From positions 992,001 to 1,056,000 of the forward strand of contig OY969553.1 of assembly GCA_963700925.1 (NCBI GenBank): a stretch of DNA of 64,000 nucleotides, in the 5' to 3' direction. The notes under the pieces are model-generated. The model did no database searches. It saw only the letters and a program-made list of their open reading frames with translations, and had not been told where the DNA came from. Within the stretch, counting starts at the first letter, position 1, and each line of letters starts with the position of its first letter. This document shows, piece after piece, positions 57,680-64,000 of this stretch. The DNA is from CAWJMD01 sp963700925 (GTDB lineage Bacteria > Actinomycetota > Actinomycetes > Actinomycetales > CAWJMD01). A program made the translations under genes and the position numbers.

Positions 57680-59286
57680 GGCAGGCGCAGCGCCTTCATG
57701 GCGCGCAGCGAGGCGGTGATCGCTGTCGTCCACTTCTCAGCGGGCAAGTCGTACAGCCTGCCCATCCCGATGCCGCGGGTCGTGCCGCGCTGCACCGAGA
57801 TGGTCTGAGCCTCGGTGAATCTGGTGATGCCTTCCTTGCCGTGGCGCCGGCCGAGCCCCGACTGCTTCATGCCGCCCATCGGTGCTCCCATCGCCGCCCA
57901 GGTGGCGAGGTAGCCCTCGTTCACGTTCACCGTGCCCGCGTCGATCCGACGCGCGAGCCGGCGCCCGCGTGAGGTGTCGGACGTCCAGACGGCAGCGTTC
58001 AGGCCGTACCTGGTCGAGTTGGCGAACGCGACCGCCTCGTCGTCGGACTCGACGGTGTAGACAGCGACGACCGGCCCGAAGGTCTCCTCGGCGTAACACG
58101 TTGCGGTCATGGGCACGTCGGCCAGCACGGTGGGCTCGTAGAACAGAGGACCCACGTCGGGGCGTGGCTTGCCACCGGCCAGCACGGTGGCGCCCTTCAC
58201 GACGGCGTCGTCCACGTGCTGGGTCACCGTCCGAAGCTGGTCCTCCGACACGAGTGACCCCATGTCGGCGCTGTAGTCGAGCCCGGAGCCCAGCCGGATC
58301 TTGCCCACCCGGCGCAGGAAGGCGCTCATGAACTCGTCGTGGACGTCGGAGTGCACGACGAGCCGTTCCATCGCCACGCACAGCTGACCGGCGCTGGAGA
58401 ACACGGCGCGCACGGCACACTCGGCGGCCATCTCGATCGGCGCGTCGTCCGCGACGTAGAAGGTGTTCTTGCCGCCAAGCTCGAGAGAGCAGCCCACCAA
58501 CCGCGAAGCGGCTTGTGCTGCAACGATCTTGCCGGTCGCGGTCGACCCCGTGAAGCAGACGTAGTCGACCTCGCCGATCAGTGCGGGACCGATCTCCTCG
58601 CCAGGCCCGGCCACCACCTGCAGCACGCCCTCGGGCAGCCCGGCCTGCTGCAGCAGGTCGGCCGCCCACAGCGCGGTCAGCGTTGTCTTCGAGTCGGGCT
58701 TGACCACGACCGCGTTGCCCGCCACCAGGGCGGGCAGCACGTCCGAGATCCCCAGCGTCAGTGGGTAGTTCCACGGCGCGATGACCCCCACGACGCCTGC
58801 TGGACGGCGCTCGTCGGTGGTGTCGAAGAGGAACGGCACCAGGCCGAGTCGGTTGTGGGTCGCGAGGTAGCGCGCGCCGCGACGTGCGTAGTGCCGGCAG
58901 ACGATCGCAACCTCGCCGACCTCCTCGTAGGCGTCGCCGCGCACCTTTCCGCTCTCGAGCTGGATCAGGTCGAGCACCTCGGACTGGCGGTCGAGCACCA
59001 GGTCGTGCAGGCGCAGCAGCACCGCGCACCGCTCGGCGACCGGCGTCTCGACCCACCGTCGCTGCGCCGCCCGGGCCTCGGTGACAGCCAGCACGACGTC
59101 GTCCGGTGTGGACTGCGGGATCTCGGCGAGACGGCTTCCGAAGGGGCTCCGTGCGGTGAGCGTCGACGCGTTCGGCGCGGCCACCAGCCGCGTCAGCAGG
59201 CGGTCGACCTTTCGCTCGTCCAGGCGCGGGTCACGGGGGTCTGCGTCGGGCCGTCGAGCAGCATCGGTGGTGCTCCGAGAACTCAT
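57676..59286 (-). CDS. Aldehyde dehydrogenase, succinate-semialdehyde type
   Basis: The 536-residue NAD(P)+-dependent enzyme has GVVGVIAPWNYPLTLGISDV, the Glu of CSLELGGKNTFYVADD, catalytic Cys in SSAGQLCVAMERLVVH and the C-terminal GMKQSGLGRRHGKEGITRFT. It is closest in character to actinobacterial succinate-semialdehyde dehydrogenases, although the substrate range of such enzymes is broad. The leader of about 40 residues before the fold is longer than usual. A TACTCT box lies 6 nt before the ATG at 59286, so the mRNA is probably leaderless; it leads an operon with the GMC oxidoreductase. Confidence 0.9.
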   Translation of the reverse strand: MSSRSTTDAARRPDADPRDPRLDERKVDRLLTRLVAAPNASTLTARSPFGSRLAEIPQSTPDDVVLAVTEARAAQRRWVETPVAERCAVLLRLHDLVLDRQSEVLDLIQLESGKVRGDAYEEVGEVAIVCRHYARRGARYLATHNRLGLVPFLFDTTDERRPAGVVGVIAPWNYPLTLGISDVLPALVAGNAVVVKPDSKTTLTALWAADLLQQAGLPEGVLQVVAGPGEEIGPALIGEVDYVCFTGSTATGKIVAAQAASRLVGCSLELGGKNTFYVADDAPIEMAAECAVRAVFSSAGQLCVAMERLVVHSDVHDEFMSAFLRRVGKIRLGSGLDYSADMGSLVSEDQLRTVTQHVDDAVVKGATVLAGGKPRPDVGPLFYEPTVLADVPMTATCYAEETFGPVVAVYTVESDDEAVAFANSTRYGLNAAVWTSDTSRGRRLARRIDAGTVNVNEGYLATWAAMGAPMGGMKQSGLGRRHGKEGITRFTEAQTISVQRGTTRGIGMGRLYDLPAEKWTTAITASLRAMKALRLP

Positions 59287-59300
59287 TACCCAAGAGTAGG

Positions 59301-61040
59301 TCAGGCCAGCGGGACGATCTCGGGGGCGCCCATCCGAGCCGAGTCGGCGGTCTCGTCGTCGGGCATCTGCTGCGACTCGCGTTCCGCCTGAACGCGCGCG
59401 AAGTAGTGAGAGACCTCCTTGGCGCACTGCTCCTCGCTCCACCCGAGCACGCCGCCCATCAGGGCGGCGGCCTGCGGGGCGCTCGTGACGCCGCGGTCCC
59501 AGGCCTCAATCGAGATCCGGGTGCGGCGGGCGAGCACGTCGTCGAGGTGACGGGCGCCCTCGTGCGAGGCGGCGTAGACCACCTCGGCCGCGAGGTAGTC
59601 TTCGGCACCGTCGAGCGGACGGCCGAGCGACGGGTCGGCGGCCACCAGGCCCAGCACCTCGGGGAGCCGAGACCCGAAGCGCCCCAACAGGTGCTCGATC
59701 CGCGCGACGTGCAGCCCGCTCGCATCCGCGGTGCGCCGGCGCGCGTTCCAGGCGGCGTGGTAGCCCTCGGCACCGACCAGCGGGATGCGGTCGGTGCAGC
59801 TTGGCGCGACGTGGAAGTCGAGCCCACGCGAGACCTCGTCGATCGCGTCGGCCGCCATCACCCGGTACGTCGTGTACTTGCCGCCCGCCACCACCACCAG
59901 CCCCGGAACAGGGTGCGCGATGATGTGCTCGCGCGACAGCTTCGACGTGAGTTCGCTGTCGCCCGACAGCAGTGGCCGCAGCCCGGCGTAGACGCCCTCG
60001 ACGTCCTCTCGCGTCAGCGGTGTGACGAGCACGCGGTTGACGTGGTCGAGCAGGTAGTCGATGTCGCTGCTGGACGCCGCGGGGTGCGCCTTGTCGAGCT
60101 GCCAGTCCGTGTCGGTCGTGCCGATGATCCAGTGCCGTCCCCAGGGGATGACGAAGAGGACAGACGTGGCCGTCCTCAGGATCAAGCCGGACGACGACTG
60201 AATGCGGTCGCGGGGCACGACGAGGTGGATCCCCTTGGACGCGCGCACCTTGAACTGGCCGCGCTCGCCCACCATCGCCTGGGTCTCGTCCGTCCATACG
60301 CCCGTCGCGTTGACCACCTGCCGCGCGTGCACGTCGATCTCGCGTCCGTGCTCCATGTCGCGGACGCGAGCGCCGACCACTCGCTCGCCCTCGCGCAGGA
60401 ACCCGACGACGCGGGCGCGGCTGGCCACCAGGGCTCCGTAGGTCGCGGCGGTGCGGACCAGTGTCATCGTGTGCCGGGCGTCGTCGACACCTGCGTCGTG
60501 GTACTGAACCGCGCCGACCAGGGCCTCCTTGCGCAGGCTCGGCACGACGCGCATCGCCTGGGTGCGCGTGAGGTGCCGGTGCGATGGCAGACCGCTGCCG
60601 GTGCCACTCGTCCGCGCCATCGCGTCATAGAGCGTCAGGCCCGCTCCGACGTAAGGGCGCTCCCAAAGCCGGTGTCGCAGTGGGTAGATGAACGGAACCG
60701 AGCGCACCAGATGGGGCGCGAGCCGTTGCAGCAGCAGCCCGCGCTCGCGAAGCGCCTCGCGCACCAGCCCGAAGTCGAGCATCTCCAGGTACCGCAGTCC
60801 ACCGTGGATCAGCTTGGACGAGCGCGACGACGTGCCACTCGCCCAGTCGCGGGCCTCGACCAGCGCGGTCGTCAGTCCGCGCGTCGCCGCGTCCAGCGCG
60901 GCGCCGGCGCCGACCACGCCGCCGCCGATGACGAGAACGTCGACCTCCGTCGACGCCATCTCCTCGAGTGCGGCCTCGCGCTCCGCGGGTCCCATCCGTC
61001 CAGACCTCATGTCGGACGGTGAGAGCGGTTCCGGCGACAT
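59301..61040 (-). CDS. glpD: Aerobic glycerol-3-phosphate dehydrogenase
   Basis: GlpD oxidises glycerol 3-phosphate to dihydroxyacetone phosphate, passing electrons to quinone at the membrane. The 579 residues have the FAD motif VLVIGGGVVGAGAALDAATR, the family signature SSRSSKLIHGGLRYLEMLD, the substrate Arg regions and the C-terminal DAO_C domain. Length is standard. The ATG at 61040 has GGGAGG three bases before; ATGs at codons 11 and 16 are alternatives. It lies 14 nt before the aldehyde dehydrogenase start, but that gene appears to have its own leaderless promoter. Its substrate may come from the secreted phosphodiesterase at 31262. Confidence 0.95.
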   Translation of the reverse strand: MSPEPLSPSDMRSGRMGPAEREAALEEMASTEVDVLVIGGGVVGAGAALDAATRGLTTALVEARDWASGTSSRSSKLIHGGLRYLEMLDFGLVREALRERGLLLQRLAPHLVRSVPFIYPLRHRLWERPYVGAGLTLYDAMARTSGTGSGLPSHRHLTRTQAMRVVPSLRKEALVGAVQYHDAGVDDARHTMTLVRTAATYGALVASRARVVGFLREGERVVGARVRDMEHGREIDVHARQVVNATGVWTDETQAMVGERGQFKVRASKGIHLVVPRDRIQSSSGLILRTATSVLFVIPWGRHWIIGTTDTDWQLDKAHPAASSSDIDYLLDHVNRVLVTPLTREDVEGVYAGLRPLLSGDSELTSKLSREHIIAHPVPGLVVVAGGKYTTYRVMAADAIDEVSRGLDFHVAPSCTDRIPLVGAEGYHAAWNARRRTADASGLHVARIEHLLGRFGSRLPEVLGLVAADPSLGRPLDGAEDYLAAEVVYAASHEGARHLDDVLARRTRISIEAWDRGVTSAPQAAALMGGVLGWSEEQCAKEVSHYFARVQAERESQQMPDDETADSARMGAPEIVPLA

Positions 61041-61064
61041 GCCTCCCAGTCTGTCAGGGCCGTG

Positions 61065-62378
61065 TCACGGAGCCGTGGGACCGACCTCGTCGCGGCGCGC
61101 CCGCAGGTACTGACGCTCGACCTCGTTGCCGCATCGCTCCACGGCCTCGTCGAACCAGCGTCGGGCCGCAGCCGGGTCGCCGGCACGGACCAGCAGCTCG
61201 GCGCGCACCCCGGCGAGGCGATGCGAGTGCGGGAGGTCGGAGTCGAGGCCCTCGAGCAGCGCGAGGCCCGCGGCGGGGCCGTCGCGTTCCGCCACGGCCA
61301 CAGCGCGGTTGAGGCGTACGACCGGTGAGCCGGTGAGCGCCTCGAGCCGGTCGTAGTAGGTGGTGATGACGTCCCACCGCGTGCTCGCGGCGTCCGCGGC
61401 GATGGCGTGCTCGGCGGCGATCAGGGCCTGCAGCAGGTACTGCTCGAGTCGACTCTCGGGCTCACCTCCGGCGTCGGCTCGGGACCGAGCGACATCGTCA
61501 CTGACGAGTGACTGCAGGATCGCCAGCGCCTCGGTGATCTCGCCTGTGTACCAACGGGTTCGGTCCTGGTCGGGCAGCAGGACCGGCCGTCCGGTGTCGT
61601 CGGTGCGAGCATCGCGCCGCGAGTGCTGCAGCAGCACGAGAGCCAGCAGCGCCCTCAGCACGTCGTGCTCGGGCAGCAGTCTGGCGACCAGCCGCACGAG
61701 CCGCACCGCCTCGCCGGCCAGCCCGACGCGCACGAGGTCAGCCCCCGTCGCCGGTGCGTAGCCGGCGGTGAAGGCGAGGTACGCCACGTCGGCGAGCACC
61801 GCCACGCGCTCCGGCAGCTCGTTCTCCTCCGGAACCCGCAGCGCGACACCGGCTCGCACGAGCTTCCTCTTGGCGCGGGTCAGGCGCGCCGCCATCGTCG
61901 CCTCCGGCACGAGGAAGAGCCGAGCGATGTCGGACGTCGGCACGCCCAGCACGAGGCGAAGCGTGAGGGCGCTGGCCGCCTCCGGCCCGAGCGCCGGGTG
62001 GGCACACAGCAGGACCAGCCGAAGCAGCTCGTCACCCAGCTCTGGTGGGTCCCCACCGACCTGGCCGGCCGGGTCGGACGCGCGCTCCCCCGCCTCGTCC
62101 CGGCGCCGGGCCTCCACCAGCAGTAGGGGCTCCTTGCGGGCAGCGACCGCCTCGCCCCGCAACTTGTCGAGCACCCGACGACGAGCGGCGGTCAGCAGCC
62201 ACGCGGCCGGGTTGTCGGGCGTGCCGTCGACCGGCCATCGACGCGCAGCGGTCTCGAACGCATCGGCGAGCGCGTCCTCGGCCAGGTCAAGGCGCTGGTA
62301 CCGCGCCACGAGCAGGGCCAGCAACCGGCCCCACTCGTCCCGCCAGACCTGGCCGAGGACGTCGCCTGCCACGCTCAC
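61065..62378 (-). CDS. ECF42-type sigma factor with C-terminal helical repeats
   Basis: The 437-residue protein has sigma region 2 (YQRLDLAEDALADAFETAAR, AAWLLTAARRRVLDKLR), region 4 (LRLVLGVPTSDIARLFLVPE, ATMAARLTRAKRKL) and a long C-terminal TPR-like part (about 200-437; VITTYYDRLEALTGSPVVRL, LNRAVAVAERDG). This is the ECF42 layout, known to sit beside DGPF (YCII-related) genes, as here; ECF42 factors lack a classical anti-sigma. The GTG at 62378 shares GTGA with the first DGPF gene, so they are coupled. The inducing signal is not known. Confidence 0.9.
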   Translation of the reverse strand: MSVAGDVLGQVWRDEWGRLLALLVARYQRLDLAEDALADAFETAARRWPVDGTPDNPAAWLLTAARRRVLDKLRGEAVAARKEPLLLVEARRRDEAGERASDPAGQVGGDPPELGDELLRLVLLCAHPALGPEAASALTLRLVLGVPTSDIARLFLVPEATMAARLTRAKRKLVRAGVALRVPEENELPERVAVLADVAYLAFTAGYAPATGADLVRVGLAGEAVRLVRLVARLLPEHDVLRALLALVLLQHSRRDARTDDTGRPVLLPDQDRTRWYTGEITEALAILQSLVSDDVARSRADAGGEPESRLEQYLLQALIAAEHAIAADAASTRWDVITTYYDRLEALTGSPVVRLNRAVAVAERDGPAAGLALLEGLDSDLPHSHRLAGVRAELLVRAGDPAAARRWFDEAVERCGNEVERQYLRARRDEVGPTAP

Positions 62379-62719
62379 CCGACGTCGACGGTGGCTCGGA
62401 TCTCGACGGTGTAGCTCTGCGGCAGCAGCTTCGCGAGAGCGAGCATCGTGTCCAGGTCGTCCGCGTCCACGAGGTAGAACCCGCCCATCTGCTCGACCGA
62501 CTCGGCGAACGGGCCGTCGGTCAGCACCGGCCGACCCTGCTCGTGGCGTAGCGTCGTGGTCTCGCCCTCGCTGGCAAGGGCCTCGCCCCCGACGAGACTC
62601 GCCTGGTTGCGCACCGCCTTGTCGAACGCCTCGTGCGCCGCCATCACCTGCTGCCGCTCGTCGCTGGTGGCGTCGGCCCAGACCTGCTCGTCCTGGTAGA
62701 GCAGGACCAGGTACCTCAT
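62375..62719 (-). CDS. DGPF/YCII-family protein
   Basis: The 114-residue protein has the YCII/DGPF ferredoxin-like fold: MRYLVLLYQDEQVWADA, the DGPF motif in VLTDGPFAESVEQMGGFYLV, and VEIRATVDVG at the end. In ECF42 loci these proteins sit next to the sigma factor and are thought to take part in signalling or in an unknown enzyme reaction. The ATG at 62719 begins the fold. It lies 5 nt after the second family member and overlaps the sigma gene. Confidence 0.9.
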   Translation of the reverse strand: MRYLVLLYQDEQVWADATSDERQQVMAAHEAFDKAVRNQASLVGGEALASEGETTTLRHEQGRPVLTDGPFAESVEQMGGFYLVDADDLDTMLALAKLLPQSYTVEIRATVDVG

Positions 62720-62724
62720 CGCAC

Positions 62725-63135
62725 CTACACCCTTGCCGACGCGTCGGCTGAGACGTTGACCGACGTCTCCGCGGAGGGTGCGCTGGGCTGTGGGACGGTG
62801 GCGCGCACCTCGATGGCCTCGTCGCCGGCGAGCAGGCCGCACACCTTGAGGAGATCGTCGAGGTCGTCGGTCTCGACCAGGTAGAAGCCTGTGAGCTGCT
62901 CCGCCGCCTCGGCGTAGGGACCGTCCGTGACGGTGACGGCGTCCAGCCCGCCGCGCACGACCTTCGCCTCGCGCGAGTGCGTCAGCTCGGCGCCACCGGT
63001 CATCCTGTGCCCGCGCTCTCCCAGGAGTCGCATGAACTCCGTGTGCTTGGCGTACATGGCGTTGCGGTGGTCGGGCGTGGCGTTGGCCCAGCCGTCCTCG
63101 TCGCCGGGGAGTAGTACCGCGTACTCGGTGCTCAT
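62725..63135 (-). CDS. DGPF/YCII-family protein (second copy)
   Basis: The 136-residue protein has the same fold as its neighbour (MSTEYAVLLPGDEDGW; VTDGPYAEAAEQLTGFYLVE with DGPY for DGPF; IEVRATVPQP) and an added Ser/Ala tail of about 20 residues. The ATG at 63135 has GGAAGGA ahead. It is the first gene of the three-gene ECF42 unit, so the pair of DGPF proteins is made before the sigma factor. The change of Phe to Tyr in the motif may mark different function. Confidence 0.88.
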   Translation of the reverse strand: MSTEYAVLLPGDEDGWANATPDHRNAMYAKHTEFMRLLGERGHRMTGGAELTHSREAKVVRGGLDAVTVTDGPYAEAAEQLTGFYLVETDDLDDLLKVCGLLAGDEAIEVRATVPQPSAPSAETSVNVSADASARV

Positions 63136-63237
63136 CGGAGTGTCCTTCCGGTCGGTGCGGGATCGCCAGCTGCGTTCCTCACCACGATGACGGTCGAGCC
63201 GGGCCGATTTCGACAACTGGGCTCGACAATCCGCACG

Positions 63238-64000
63238 TCACGTCGGCTGGTAGGGCGAGACGACGACCTCGACTCGCTGGAACTCCTTGAGGTCGGAGTA
63301 GCCGGTCGTGGCCATCGCGCGGCGCAGGGCACCGACGAGGTTGGTCGTGCCGTCGGCGTAACGCCCTGGGCCGAGCAGAATCTCGGCCAGCGGGCCGACG
63401 GTGCCCACCTGCACGCGCACGCCGCGGGGCAGCTCGGCGTGGTGTGCCTCCGGCCCCCAGTGCCAACCCTGCCCGGGCGCCTCCTTCGCGCGGGCGAGGG
63501 CGGCTCCCAGCATCACGGCGTCGGCACCGACCGCGATGGCCTTGACCAGGTCGCCCGACCGTCCGACACCGCCGTCGGCGATGACGTGCACGTACCGACC
63601 GCCCGACTCGTCCATGTAGTCGCGCCGCGCGGCGGCCACGTCGGCGACGGCGGACGCCATCGGCACGTGGATGCCCAGGGTCTGCCGCGTGGTGTGCGCC
63701 GCGCCGCCGCCGAAGCCGACCAGCACGCCCGCCGCGCCGGTTCGCATCAGGTGCAGGGCGGCGGTGTAGGTCGCACAGCCACCAACGATCACGGGCACGT
63801 CGAGCTCGTAGATGAATCGCTTGAGGTTCAGCGGCTCGACGCGGCCCGAGACGTGCTCGGCCGAGACGGTGGTGCCGCGGATGACGAACAGGTCGACGCC
63901 TGCGTCGACGACCGTCTTCCAGAGGTCCTGCGTGCGCTGGGGGGTCAGCGCGCCGGCCACAGTGACTCCGGCGTCGCGGATCTCGCGGATGCGCGCCACG
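63238..64000 (-). CDS. guaB3: GuaB3 (IMP dehydrogenase-related), C-terminal part
   Basis: The visible 254 residues are the C-terminal two thirds of a GuaB IMP-dehydrogenase-family TIM barrel (VPVIVGGCATYTAALHLMRT, GVLVGFGGGAAHTTRQTLGI, VHVIADGGVGRSGDLVKAIA). They match GuaB3, the IMPDH-related protein of actinobacteria, recently shown in some groups to act as a GMP reductase. The N-terminus is beyond the right edge. In mycobacteria the order guaB2-guaB3-choD-guaA is seen; here a GMC gene and guaA follow further along, with other genes between. Confidence 0.9.
   Translation of the reverse strand, partial: VARIREIRDAGVTVAGALTPQRTQDLWKTVVDAGVDLFVIRGTTVSAEHVSGRVEPLNLKRFIYELDVPVIVGGCATYTAALHLMRTGAAGVLVGFGGGAAHTTRQTLGIHVPMASAVADVAAARRDYMDESGGRYVHVIADGGVGRSGDLVKAIAVGADAVMLGAALARAKEAPGQGWHWGPEAHHAELPRGVRVQVGTVGPLAEILLGPGRYADGTTNLVGALRRAMATTGYSDLKEFQRVEVVVSPYQPT

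Overview
The window looks like chromosome of a high-GC actinobacterium. Signs are the strongly GC-biased codon use, many GTG starts, at least seven genes whose -10 box lies 6-8 nt before the start codon (leaderless mRNAs), a DUF222/HNH gene of the mycobacterial 13E12 type, a mycothiol-linked enzyme family, and the order guaB3 - GMC oxidase (choD-like) - guaA known from Actinomycetota. The gene complement is compatible with Nocardioidaceae (Aeromicrobium-like), but that rank is an inference.

Region 1 (1-19431) is a surface-polysaccharide locus on the minus strand. A long run of genes joined by 1-14 nt overlaps encodes PAP phosphatase (CysQ), ATP sulfurylase (CysD, CysN), a PssD/PssE glycosyltransferase pair, two Wzz-like chain-length proteins, a GT2 glycosyltransferase, three different sulfotransferases, an O-antigen ligase/polymerase-like membrane protein, a GH26-like lipoprotein and LamG proteins. 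A DUF4012 protein, a tiny LPxTG protein and an initiating sugar-phosphate transferase follow. Activated-sulfate supply, PAP removal and sulfotransferases in one locus suggest a sulfated exopolysaccharide.

Region 2 (19594-33623) is mostly housekeeping: pth and rplY, an SsuABC-like sulfonate/taurine/nitrate importer with an Rrf2 regulator, prs and glmU, tRNA-Gln, an acyl-ACP desaturase with a coupled TetR regulator and a twin operator, two divergent NUDIX hydrolases, a sugar nucleotidyltransferase, a secreted glycerophosphodiesterase and a PHM-like copper monooxygenase lipoprotein.

Region 3 (33642-41440) holds an OmpA lipoprotein, a Ser/Thr kinase coupled to an ECF sigma factor, the DUF222/HNH gene with a LexA-type SOS box on its start codon, a diverged intergenic repeat pair, a GNAT protein, and a decayed Ig-repeat surface protein.

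Region 4 (41445-48047) has guaA, a DUF3817 protein, SURF1, and a heterodimeric ABC exporter whose two ATPase domains have lost complementary motifs, leaving one usable ATP site.

Region 5 (48272-54232) has a subtilisin and a TasA-like fibre locus: an ER-type signal peptidase I (SipW-like), a membrane diguanylate cyclase, a membrane-anchored TasA-like protein (frameshifted here) and a secreted TasA-like protein.

Region 6 (54272-64000) has a LacI regulator, a mycothiol-linked isomerase-family protein, a GMC oxidoreductase coupled to an aldehyde dehydrogenase, glpD, an ECF42-type sigma factor with two DGPF/YCII proteins, and the 3' part of guaB3.

Several genes carry single-base frameshifts. In the Ig-repeat gene and the fragment before lacI these look like real decay; in the first LamG gene, the GH26-like gene and the anchored TasA gene they could equally be sequencing errors or phase-variable sites.
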